Source: Owenia fusiformis
Lineage: Eukaryota; Annelida; Polychaeta; Sabellida; Oweniidae
DNA length: 64,000 nucleotides
Reading direction: 5' to 3'
Assembly (NCBI GenBank): GCA_903813345.2
Contig: CAIIXF020000002.1
Coordinates: forward strand, 224,001-288,000
Shown: piece after piece, positions 1 through 10,399 of the stretch
How positions within the stretch are numbered: the stretch's first letter is position 1
Layout of the letters: each line of letters starts with the position of its first letter
Made by a program: the position numbers and the translations under genes
Notes under the pieces: model-generated
The model's input: only the letters and a program-made list of their open reading frames with translations
Told to the model about the DNA's origin: nothing
Databases searched by the model: none

Positions 1-212
1 GCTCTACGGTTTTCTGTAGGCGAAGTACCAATTTGTAAAATATCCCCAACTCAATTATTACAAAACCATATTGAATACAATACAAAAAGCTGATATATCG
101 CCAGCCAAAAAGCGTGACGTTTTTTTGGGACACCCTATGTTATTTTGTTTTTATATTTATTTAAGTCATTTATTTTTTGAAGACAACTACATATGTTTTA
201 CTTTATTTTCAG

Positions 213-252
213 AGACCCGGATGTACAATGAAGAAAAATTTGACATATCACG
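213..252 (+). CDS. Candidate 40-nt internal exon
   Basis: A short exon-like block lies between a good acceptor (pyrimidine-rich tract ending TTTATTTTCAG) and a near-consensus donor (ACG followed by GTAAGT). In the only frame open on both sides it reads TRMYNEEKFDIS, starting at phase 1 and ending at phase 2. No domain is recognised. The phase fits the candidate exon at 2309-2451, where the split codon would be CGC. The rest of any such gene would lie upstream of the window. The evidence is splice signals and frame only. Confidence 0.28.
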
Positions 253-2060
253 GTAAGTTTCCATTGCAACAAGTAAGTACACAAACCATTCGCCGAAAAT
301 ACAATAGATGACGTTTTCATGAATTTCATAAATATCGATTCTATGCCAGTTTCATGTACGTACGTTCGGATTGAATTGATAAAGATATTATCCAGTAATA
401 GACCCTTGACGATGCAGATTACCAAATAATAATATTACACGACAATTTGAATCGATTTCTTCAAAAATTCGATTTCGCACTAATCTAGTATCTGGTGTTT
501 AGCAAGCCTTATTCAACCTTTTGTTTGTTTTCCATGCATAAACGATTGTATAAATCCTATCAATATTTCATTACGGCGACATGTAAAGTACACTTCGTCA
601 AGCATTCTTGAAAATGACTAAATAATTAATTCTTAAAATAAATTGAACAATCTAGGGTAAGCCAGGGAAACAGTCGAGTTTTGCCACTGTATTTGATAAG
701 AGTTGATGGCAAATAATATTTTTTATTTTTTTGTAAGAAACACATGGACAGGGGTACAAAATTTTAACAAAAGTTTACGGTGGCTCATATTAAAAGAAAA
801 ATACACTACCCTCAATGTATTCGTCAGCCAGAACTTTTATTTGACAGCATATCAAAGTATGCCAATGCTCAAATCAGAATTCTATTCTGAAAGAAGTAAA
901 AAAATTATTTTTTTCTAAATCACCATGAATAAACAGACTTTAATACAACTGATCCAAAAAATGATTTCATGTTGCCAAATGTATACAGGGGAGTGTAGAT
1001 AACAAAAGGCAATTGCAGGATGGTTGTTTAAGAAAATATATTGTTAAAAAGACAAGTCTCTTTGTATTTCCTAGAGAATTAAAACAAGGGTTTTCAGGAT
1101 CTCTTACAAGGTCAAGGCAAAAGCGTAACTTAACATACATTTTACTTGCATAACTTCGCAATGGGGAAGTGATTTTAAATTTCTTTACATCTATTTATTT
1201 TTATTTATTTCGAAAAAATATATGAAATGATAACACGTGATAGATATTGTCAAGTCTCAAAATTGTATCTTCAATAAAACCGTTAAGAAAGCCGGTACAA
1301 TCTCACGACGTATTTATGAATTAATTATTCATTCTAGGCACATGAGAAATATAAAACGTGTAATTTTAGAAATAATCGGAACATACGAAGAGGCTTATAA
1401 AGACAATGAATTCGATCAATGCGTTGTGTTGTAAAGTTTGCTATTACGTAGTGTAAGAACGTGAACAGCTCTCGGGCGTGTCAATAAATATTTATTTTTT
1501 AGTCCATTATCTAATTATTTTCCATATATTCGATCTATCGTTGTGAATCAAAGTTATTTTAAAGTGTACAGATTCAAAGCAATAACGCGAATTTATCTCC
1601 TGGCTTTTTGGAAACTTGTAACGACATGATGTTAAGTGAAATATGACGATGTTAGTCATTTTTACCTGTTATTTTTTGTCATGTATGTCTAGAGGGGTAT
1701 GGATCTGAATGAGTATTAGTGTCACGTTTCTTTGACTGAATGGCAACTCTATGGGCTCATTTTTTTAAAAAGCACATCTTCATTGATGTGAATTTCTGTT
1801 ATAATGATAAAGAAAATGATATACAGACCTTTGAAGTGACACTAGCCCAACAAAATAAATATGTTTCGTTTCAATATGAAATCGATTTAAATACCTCAAG
1901 TGTGATTCAGAATAGCGTAAGTTTCTAAATTTATTGTCCTATACAACCGGAAGTCTAACTTAAATATGGTTGGAAAACATAATATAATTTTGGTCGCAAT
2001 TGTATTCCTATCAAACGTCAAAAAGCACCGCATTATTTAATATAATACATTGAAATAAAT
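253..2060. other. AT-rich intergenic or intronic DNA
   Basis: No gene, RNA or clear repeat is visible. The open frames here are short, have no recognisable protein signature and look like chance in AT-rich DNA. Confidence 0.5.
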
Positions 2061-2345
2061 CCTATTTTGACATTGTATTGTCAGTCAGTTTTCCTGTATC
2101 AGTCAACAATATCGTCACACTCATATTTCTACTCTCTTACCATTGTTGTATTCCTGAACTCTAATCCTATTCTGTCATTGTATTTTCAGCCAACTTTCCT
2201 GTACTAAGATCAACAATATCGTCACACTCCTATTCCTAAACTTTAATACTCTCTTACCAGTGTTGTTTATTCCTGAACTCTAATCCTATTCTGTCATTGT
2301 ATTTTCAGCCAACTTTCCTGTACTAAGATCATCAATATCGTCAGA
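2061..2345 (+). repeat. Minisatellite of three 105-120 bp copies containing a 3' splice site
   Basis: Three direct copies begin near 2063, 2168 and 2288, each with the string CATTGTATT(T/G)TCAG followed by a block ending in AATATCGTCA. The second and third copies are nearly identical and the first is more diverged. Each carries a possible acceptor, and the last copy leads into the candidate exon at 2309, so the duplication seems to have multiplied an intron-exon border. Confidence 0.7.
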
Positions 2346-2451
2346 TTCGTACTCCTGAACTTTAGCCCCGGCCGGTCCCCTGCTTGTGACAACCTTGCGG
2401 ACAACAAACCAACAAATCAACTTTCAATCAATTGCGAACTCAGTGGGGTCG
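2309..2451 (+). CDS. Candidate 143-nt exon, unknown product
   Basis: The block runs from an acceptor (ATTGTATTTTCAG) to a strong donor (GTCG then GTAAGA). One frame stays open for 47 codons, starting at phase 2 and ending at phase 1, and contains SPACDNLADNKPTNQLSINC. Three cysteines suggest an extracellular protein but no domain can be named. The start phase matches the exon at 213-252, and the phase 1 end would suit most secreted-protein exons, including exon 2 of the gene at 10.4-16.2 kb. A chance open frame cannot be excluded. Confidence 0.22.
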
Positions 2452-2499
2452 GTAAGAGGGCAGAAACTAAAAACAGTCATGTATTTAATGATAGCTGCA

Positions 2500-2800
2500 A
2501 AATTCTACAGGATTCTAGCTATTTGTGGAGTGTTTTAAAATGATAGCTTTCAAGAATTTACAGGATTTTAACGGTACGAAGAACGTTTTAAAATGCTGTA
2601 AAAAATGCAAAAATTGTACGAGGGACGTCATAGATGTGAAATGACAGAGATGGAATGAATTTACAGGATTTTAACGGTACGAAGAACGTTTTAAAATGCT
2701 GTCAAAATGCAAAAATTGTATGAGGGACGTCATAGATGTGAAATGACAGAGATGGAATGAATTTACAGGATTTAAATCGTAGGAAGAACGTTTCAAAGTA
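2500..2800 (+). repeat. Tandem repeat, about 103-bp unit
   Basis: Direct copies start at about 2554, 2657 and 2759. The first two are almost identical (shared blocks GGTACGAAGAACGTTTTAAA and GGGACGTCATAGATGTGAAA); the third is partial and diverged. A weaker related block precedes them near 2503. Confidence 0.8.
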
Positions 2801-3191
2801 ATAGCTGTTACAAATTTACAGAATTGAAGAAGTAGTGGGTCACTCAAACAAGTCAATGGAATTGATAATATGATATAGCTTACGTAAACAGGCAATAACT
2901 GCTAAACCCAGAACATGTAAATTGAGAGATTGTTGGCGGAGGTAGCTGCAAAGTCTGTAAGAACTATGATACAATGTGGCACAGTTGATGAGTCTCTAAA
3001 AAACTAATAATCTTAATAATCCTATAGTCTTAAAGGACAACTGAAATAGCTTTTCTCAACTTGCAGCTACAAAAATGCGGTTTTCTCCATTGTAAGCCCA
3101 ACGTAGAGTTCTTGCGATAGCCATTATAAAATAAATGTTAGATAACTGCTAACGCTCATAGATAACGAAATAAAACTAACTGATCAAACAC
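2801..3191. other. AT-rich DNA, nothing recognised
   Basis: No coding signature or clear repeat is seen between the tandem repeat and the following MITE. Confidence 0.4.
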
Positions 3192-3386
3192 ATTGGCCCC
3201 CACGTGATTAGTAACGTCATACAAAATATAGCTTTAGTTTATTGGTTCCTTAGTAATCACAACGTCACGGCAACCATAGGATTGTTGTGTAAACAAATAA
3301 CAATACATTTTGGCATTATGACGTTATAATCTAATGGACCAAAACGGGCCACATGGGGACCAGTGAGAGATCACGTGGGGGCCAAT
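3192..3386. mobile_element. MITE with perfect 17-bp terminal inverted repeats
   Basis: The ends are perfect inverted copies, ATTGGCCCCCACGTGAT at 3192-3208 and its complement at 3370-3386. The 195-bp interior is AT-rich with no open frame. Target duplications are not obvious, so the superfamily is not assigned. The arms each contain the palindrome CACGTG. Confidence 0.65.
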
Positions 3387-3904
3387 AACGTCACAACCAA
3401 TTCGAATATTGCTTATTAAGCAGCTATAACGATCGTTAGAGTGAAATAGTTTTCACACAACTGATGAGAAAACATGTCCAAATACATTTATCAAAAAAAT
3501 ATATTGATTCCTTTAGGTTAAAAATACCATTTCATATCTGCTTTAAGAATGTACAGGAAAAAAAGGTGACCACGCAGACCTAAAAGAAGGAGATTTACTT
3601 AACTAGACTGGTTCGAAGGATCGTATATGGTAGGAGAAGATAGGTGACACGGATGCTCCCTATATGTATTTCATACATTTTCTGATAAGAATATACTAGA
3701 AGGAACCGTTTGGATGCTTTGACGGGATCTTGCAATATAGTATTTAAGTTCCGAAAACAACGGGATTTTGGGATATACATATACTGTGCCATTTTTAAAC
3801 GCATCGGTATGTTCTTAGCCTTAACACTTGTACAGTGAATGTTTCATTTAATTCAAGGAATGAGAACTTATCAACATATGAAGCTATAACAAAGTGTTAT
3901 AGCA

Positions 3905-3990
3905 CTGACTCAGATGTACTCAATGTGACCCTCAATATGACACGAATTTACTCAATATGACCCGTATGTACTCAATATGAACATGATGTA
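3905..3990 (+). repeat. Short tandem repeat around TACTCAATATGA
   Basis: Four or five degenerate copies of an 18-24 bp unit containing ACTCAATATGA occur in direct order. Confidence 0.6.
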
Positions 3991-4915
3991 CTCAATTTAC
4001 TACAAGCAATTGTGTAGTTATATACTATACTTACTCAATGCATTGGATGCATACAAAGGCTGTGACTTTTACATTTATATATTTAATTGTACTTACGTGT
4101 TTGATTATATGTCTGATGTACATAGTAATGAATTGTATAGTGAATGATAGTAACTTGAGCTTTTACACACTGTGTATTGTAGACAATCATGTAATGGATG
4201 TGATATGTGAAGCTGTTCGTATAATTTTTCACGGGAGGGTCTATCCATAAATCCACAGGGTGTACCTTTCTTAGACTCCTTACACCGTTCTTTATTCCTC
4301 ACATCCCCATCCCAATTTGACTGGGACATCTTATAATTTAAACGAGGACTCGAACTTACGATTTTCTGTATCGCAGGGCAACCTGGAGTGTGATGAGTGC
4401 AAAAAGTATGATAGGAATTAGTATATATTCGATAGACCCTCTACCAAAATTGTAAGAGTATTCATTAATTGTCACCTTTGTATATTCGGCAATATATGTT
4501 ATATCATCCTGATATCCATCGCATTTTCGTTTTTCAACTAGAATTACATTCCTAGAAAGGAACTAGATAACCTTGATTCCCATGATGGTGTTAAGTCATG
4601 AAACTCAGTGCATTGTGGGCTGATTATCATTCCTCAAAGGGTCGTTTCAAACTTTGCACGAGATGCGTAGCATTGAGTGCCAATTTTAAGGAAAAACTCG
4701 CTCGAGTGGAGTAAATCAGTCAAAGTGCACTGACTATTGGGCCTAAGTTCTTTTCGCACATTGCAAAATAGTTTATACAATATCATTTTTAAATATACGA
4801 AATGACTTAAAAGAGCATATTTTCAAGGAAACTTGCAAGGGTCAAGTTATTATCACCTTGACATCCATTCAACACTTACCATTTGAACAGCAGAAGCATT
4901 TGGCTTGTTATCCTC
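3991..4915. other. AT-rich DNA, nothing firm
   Basis: No gene is seen. Around 4340-4360 the minus strand has a B-box-like string (AGTTCGAGTCC), but no A box or cloverleaf could be built around it. Confidence 0.4.
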
Positions 4916-5651
4916 TATGATACTATTTACAAAGGTCCATGTGCAGTATGGCAAGTGATTTTAGACAGTCATATTTTTCACCATAAGTACTTTCTGGATA
5001 TAGATACAGTGTTTTACAGTGTTAAAACAATATGTTTTCTTTAAAGTGAAGTCCCGATGATAGTAAAATATCAATCAAACTCTCTGAAAAATTATGGATT
5101 AGGACCCCACCTTGTCACTTTTTATAAATGTAAGGCTTATTTTCTAAAAAGAGGATCTTGTTTTTCTCAATTTTAATATATCAAAAGTTTCTTCTGCACT
5201 ATATTAATAACTTCTGAAAAGAGTTTGGGTATTGAAATGCGAATGTTAAAAACGACATTTCCCATGTTATTTTCCCATAGGGAAAACTCATGCTATCCAT
5301 TGTTTTCAGCATGATTTTGGTCACCGAGAATTGATATCTTCAAAACTATACTTTCAATACCATTTTACTTTTGAAGATGCTTTAACCCCTTGTTGAATAA
5401 TCTTTTCGAGCAATAAAAATCAGAAAAAGAAGATCCTCTTTTGAGCAAATAAATTCAAAAGTGGGGTCCCTATTTATAATTTTTCGAATTGTTCGATCGA
5501 TATTTTTATCATCATGGGGACTTCAATTGAAAGAAAACATATGGTTTTGATAAAAGCCACTGTATTTGTGCCCAGAAAGTACTCATGGTTAAATATATCG
5601 CCATCTAAAATCACTTGCCATACTGCACATGGACCTTTTTACTCTATCATA
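4916..5651. mobile_element. 735-bp foldback element (near-complete palindrome)
   Basis: The left half from about 4916 and the complement of the right half ending about 5651 align over most of their length. The outer block GGTCCATGTGCAGTATGGCA at 4935 is found inverted near 5615-5635, and inner blocks (AAAGAGGATCTT, GGACCCCAC) are likewise paired. The centre is at about 5278, where TTTCCCATAGGGAAA is itself a palindrome, so there is almost no spacer. The arms have diverged by substitutions and small indels. There is no coding capacity, so it is a non-autonomous foldback element. Confidence 0.8.
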
Positions 5652-6510
5652 AAATTGATCAGCTTATCGTAGTTTCACTAGAATCTAAAAATCATCTTGG
5701 ATGCATTAGAGTAACTTATATTGCAATACAGTTTTATGAAATATGGTGTTCTGATTGGCTGGAATTGGACACACCTTGCCTATCTTTATATATATTGTAT
5801 ATACGAGTATATACGTCAATATATGTTATGTTACATAGTATACTATTATGCATCTGGTTGTAGGGCAAATGCTTTGTGTTATTTAAATAAAATTTCAATT
5901 ATTGAATATTACTTTAATTGAGTAGATATATTAATAAAATGATACTATGGTAGTAACACAGTTAGAAAATGATAATCGTATCACTATGAATTAAAGATAT
6001 TTTAAAGGCTATTAGGATGACAATAACAGTAATTTTACCTTAAATTCCCTTAGCAAGATGAGGACGTTTTTAACTCAATTCCAATAACAGAGGTCGAAAA
6101 TAATTCGCTTTACCTATGCCCTATTATTCGTTATGCCCCCTTACCCGGCGGATCAACGGGAAATTTTCAATTTTAGTTGACGTTTTGATGACGTCAAATC
6201 AAAGCGTGGATACCCTCTCAGTTCCAAGAAATAGTTTTGACAATTAATCAATGGGATCACACATATTGGCAATCTTATCAAAAATGCTTTGCTTGAAAAA
6301 TTAGAATGTCGCATACACTTGGCAAATCTGCAAAATCATAGCTAGCAATAAAATTCTAAATAAGAGGCAAAACTACAGCATTGGATGGATCTGCCATACT
6401 CTTGACCTAGATGTGCTACTATGTTGTTTTTAGTTTCTCCACCAGGTGGCTTATTCGGGTCAGATGACATTGTATATGGGACAGCATCTTTTCCAATCAA
6501 TCGAGGTTGG
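5652..6510. other. AT-rich DNA, nothing recognised
   Basis: No supported gene or repeat. A CRE-like palindrome TGACGTCA occurs near 6190 with no promoter context. Confidence 0.4.
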
Positions 6511-6560
6511 GCCATGCAGCCGAAGGTAAGCCATACAACCGAAGGTAAGCCTTACAACCG
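6511..6560 (+). repeat. Three 19-bp tandem copies
   Basis: The unit GCCATACAACCGAAGGTAA occurs about 2.6 times in direct order with few differences. An open frame crosses it (6421-6768), but opposite-strand frames are just as open and no domain is recognised. Confidence 0.7.
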
Positions 6561-7600
6561 AATTTTGCCGATTCAATCTGACGGAGAATGCCGAGCCTCT
6601 ATTTTTGACCAATTAGAGACGTCCTCTTCACATTCGTGGTATCCTCGGCCAACTTCGTTTGCAGAGAAAAGCTTCGGCAATCTCCGGCTTTTCTTGAGGT
6701 ATCTTCGGTTGATTGCCAAAAGTCGACACCCCATTGCATATATAGTAAAAAGTTCTCCTCAACTTTGATATCCGTCAGCCAAGTCTTACTTGACGAACGC
6801 CAACGCTGGTCATATGAACAATGGGTCAAGCCAGCAATGTCACCATTTCCCTAAGTGACAGTGACAAAAAATGAAAGGATTGCAAAATACTAAGATGTGC
6901 TCCATAAAACTTTAAGACCAATCATTCAAAGGAAATATAGATCGTCTCGCATAAAGTTGATTCGCAAGAATCTCCCAAATCAAATATCAAATAGCAGAAT
7001 GAGTCAACACATTTTATTGAATATCCATATTTGATGAATTACAGCTAACACCTCAAGTAGGCAAAAACAAATCCCTAATCTAGCCAATGATCGAGATATG
7101 GAGTGATCTGTCCCTGGAGATTTTGACAAATGATGAGATTTGCAAACTTCTGTGTTCGATTGATAAAAATATTGATTGATATTTGTAAGCCACTAAATTG
7201 TTTGGTATCATTGTTGAATACAAAATTCAATAAAGTGGAATAGCTAAACCACAGCTGTATTTATTTAAGGCTGAATGCTGTATTATATAATTAATCACGA
7301 TCATATGCTCGTGTTACTAATATAACATCGTAGTTGGTGTTAATTAGATAAATGCCACAAATTATACTCGTTGATCATCTACTTGAAATATTTGCCACCA
7401 TTGCCTGGCTCTCTAACTATATTTTCTTTAACGTAACCATTACAGATATTTTATTTGTCTCGAAGAAAAGCAAAAATGACCGTATTGAATTGATACGCGC
7501 TTTTCTCCAGATCTTACCAAGTATTTAGAATATTGTATTTTATAAGAAATGCTATACAATATTTAGATATTTGGAGGATTCCTTTTTTGGGATACAATAT
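6561..7600. other. AT-rich DNA, nothing recognised
   Basis: No gene or repeat could be supported. Confidence 0.4.
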
Positions 7601-7692
7601 TGTTACAATATGATTGTTATTATATTGTTACAATATTATTGTTATAATATTGTTACAATATTATTGTTATAATATTGTTACAATATAATTGT
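7601..7692 (+). repeat. 25-bp AT-rich tandem repeat, about 3.7 copies
   Basis: The unit TGTTACAATATTATTGTTAT plus ATAAT is repeated from 7601. The two central copies are identical and the first and last vary at a few bases. The unit is close to palindromic. Confidence 0.85.
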
Positions 7693-8795
7693 CATTGATA
7701 ACTTTCATTATTTCAATTGATTTCAGATCTAGTTGAAGTTGTAAAATTGTATACAATACGTACATTCAATAATATATTCGACCAATGCGATGTACATTGT
7801 TGGATATCAAATATTATTAATAAGGACAAGTAATACCAACAATATCAACTCATTTTAAATACGTGGATATGCGCGTTTTATTAGGAAAATAAAGAACCTA
7901 TTAATTGCTAAAACAGAAACGTTTACATAATTGTCCCAGAGGAGATTACAATGTACAATATTGACTAATGCGACATCTTTATTGCTAGATATGTTTGTTC
8001 AACTGTTCAACTTTCTATTGATACCAAAATAATAGGCAGTTACAATAAAGCCTGCCATCTTTTGTTTATCAAAGATGCAAAGTTTTAGATAAATTGGTCA
8101 GCTAATGATTGTAGAACGTACCACCGGTGAGCACTGGGCTTTCAATAGCAGGGGGCAAGTGTCCGAAATCGCAGTTTGTTTTCGATAATTCAGGGAAGAA
8201 TGCATTTCAAAATTTTAGTTCTCATTGAAACCAATGGTACAATACTATTAAAAACATAATATGTAATCATTCTTTTAACCTGTTTAGACAGTCCACATTG
8301 GTTTTGGTCGCAAAATATTTTCGATATGCTAAAATATTGGATTGGCACATCAGATATGACATTTTATTATTGAAATAGTGTGTCCTTTGTTCAATCTTTA
8401 TACTGGTGTTAAAAAGAGAATATTTTCTTGCACTGTATACATAGTGAAATAATTGATGAAATAAAAAAAATTATTTGAAAAATGGCGGAGAATTTCAAAT
8501 TTGAGAAATTAAAAGCTGACAACTTTTCTTTCAAAACTTTTTTTTTCAAAAATCTCTAAAATAAATTTCAAAGTCATGACAAATAGAAAATAAATGAAAC
8601 TCTCAAATGCTACATGGGGACTGTACAGTCAGCAGATGCTTTAAACTTTCAATGCACATAGATATATACAGCTTGCATTTTATATTAAAAGTGTTCAATT
8701 CAGTGGGTTATTATGCATTTATGAATATGTTTACACTTAGCTCTGATGTTGACGGGAGTCGGATGACCATGTTTCGTGTAAAGATCGAGGTTTTT
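7693..8795. other. AT-rich DNA, nothing recognised
   Basis: No coding or repeat signal beyond short A and T runs. Confidence 0.4.
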
Positions 8796-9172
8796 ACTTT
8801 CCACATGCATACTTCATTCAATTATCTTTATTTTAACAACTTGAAAATGTAAGATTGCGTAATTTGATTCTTAAGACAATACGTATGGTATAATAATTAG
8901 TGCTAGTTTTTTTCCGATTTTGTCTCTAGGAGCTGATGAAAAGATCATGATTAATCAATAACAAATTAGTAAAAGCTATGTTCAAGGACATTCAAACTTT
9001 CCTCTATACTTTATTCAATTATCTACAACTTGCTGCAATGAATTTAATGACTTTGATAATGTAAGATTGCGTAATTTTATTCTAAGCGCAACATTTATGG
9101 TAGAATGAGTGTTAGGTTTTGCCAATTTTGTCTATTGGAGCTGATGATTACATCATAATAAATCAATTACCT
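8796..9172 (+). repeat. Diverged tandem duplication of about 200 bp
   Basis: Two direct copies share ordered blocks TTCATTCAATTATCT or its variant, ATGTAAGATTGCGTAATTT (about 8847 and 9059), then GGTA(T/G)AAT, TTTTGTCT and GGAGCTGATGA. The identity is clearly partial, so the duplication is old. Confidence 0.65.
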
Positions 9173-9310
9173 TATCTACAATGTTGCTGATTGTTTAAGA
9201 AAACATTTGATATATCTGTAGCTCCAGCTACTGTAAATTTGAAGATCCTACCTGATGCAAATGAAAAGTTATGCGGGAAAAAATTAACAGTTGGGGTTGA
9301 CCCCCCAAGG
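9136..9310 (+). repeat. Dispersed repeat, second copy at 35718-35850
   Basis: The string from GGAGCTGAT through CATCATAATAAAT, GATATATCTGTA, AATTTGAAGA and CTACC(C/T) is found again in the same order near 35718-35850. Both copies end in a C-rich stretch. Family unknown. Confidence 0.5.
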
Positions 9311-9855
9311 GCTTCTAGGGTTAAAGCTTTTCTAGAATTGAAGTTATGCATTTTCAAAGATAGCAGGTATCGAGAAATCCCATTGAAATTAATGTAATGT
9401 GAAAATGAATATTTCAATTAACTTGTTTTTGTCTTTAGCATTCACTTTTCAATATGTACAACAAACATACCAATTGAATCAGTGAATTAACAAGGAGATA
9501 ATGAAAAAAACAATGTTTGTTTGTGTTGTTTCTGTTAAATGTATAGCTTCTTTGAATTAGCGGAATGGTAAGCTAAAACACATTTTCCCAAAGATGTAAT
9601 GATTGAGGTTCTGATCATTAAAATATCCATGTAGCGTGTTAATATAACAATGTTCCTATTTAGGGATTTGTTGTTGTATATTAATCAATTGCTTGACATT
9701 GTTTTTGGTTTCATCATTCTGAATAATTCATCAGTTTTATTGCATGCAAATATTTAATAATATTTCGAAATGAAACTAAAAGCATTTTTAGTATCAAGGG
9801 GTTATATTTATATAAAGTGTAAATGCAATAAAGACCCCAAAACCGATTAAAGGCA
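9311..9855. other. AT-rich DNA, nothing recognised
   Basis: No gene or repeat supported. Confidence 0.35.
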
Positions 9856-10146
9856 TTAGATTCTTATCTGACCCCTAAAGATAATAACGTTTGGTGGGCG
9901 ATAATAGAGTAAAACTACTCTCTCAATTTTCCGAAGAATCCATTTTAATTGATCTAGGCTGTATTTATTCAAAATTCTGTGTATCTCGGGAATAAACCCC
10001 TTCTGAGAAAGGGCCGTCTCATTTAGATGTAGTCTCTTAAGAAATACTTGTTTCGCCAAATGTGTATGCTTCAGATGAAGGCGTCCTAAAAAGAGTAATC
10101 TTTTACTTTCTATCATTGATTCAATGTTGTTTATTTTACAATACAT
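9856..10146 (-). pseudogene. LINE (non-LTR retrotransposon) reverse transcriptase tail, fragment
   Basis: A minus-strand frame of 96 residues contains ESKRLLFLGRLH early and GFIPEIHRILNKYSL later. This spacing and wording match what I know of the last part of the ORF2 protein of several LINE groups, after the polymerase domain, where an S(R)KLLFLGRL block is followed by a FIPEI..IL.KY.L block. Only this piece is present: no polymerase core, endonuclease or tail repeat is visible, so it is a 5'-truncated remnant. The clade cannot be set. Confidence 0.5.
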
Positions 10147-10399
10147 TTACATTAACATGTAAATTATGTTAACATCTCTTTGTCATGTTTCACTAAAAAC
10201 GTCGGTTTTGGAAGATATACAAATATAATAGAAATCTATTATGTATTCATGAGTAATGAGCAGTTGCAGAGCATGACATCCCTGTTGTTTAGTTTATCAA
10301 CGTTCTATTGGCTGACGTATTTAATTTAATAGCTTATAGGATAAACATATCTGACAGCAAATAGGAATTCGAGAGAATTTGACCAGTCGAGAATTTACA
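10147..10399. promoter_or_regulatory. Upstream region of the PAN/F5-8C gene
   Basis: An inverted CCAAT box lies at about 10306-10312 (TATTGGCTGACG) and AT-rich TTTAATTTAATAG follows at 10320, roughly 75 bp before the chosen ATG. These are consistent with a promoter but are weak on their own. Confidence 0.25.

Noticed and set aside
6421-6768. 115-residue open frame
   Set aside because: It crosses a 19-bp tandem repeat, opposite-strand frames are equally open, and no motif is recognised.
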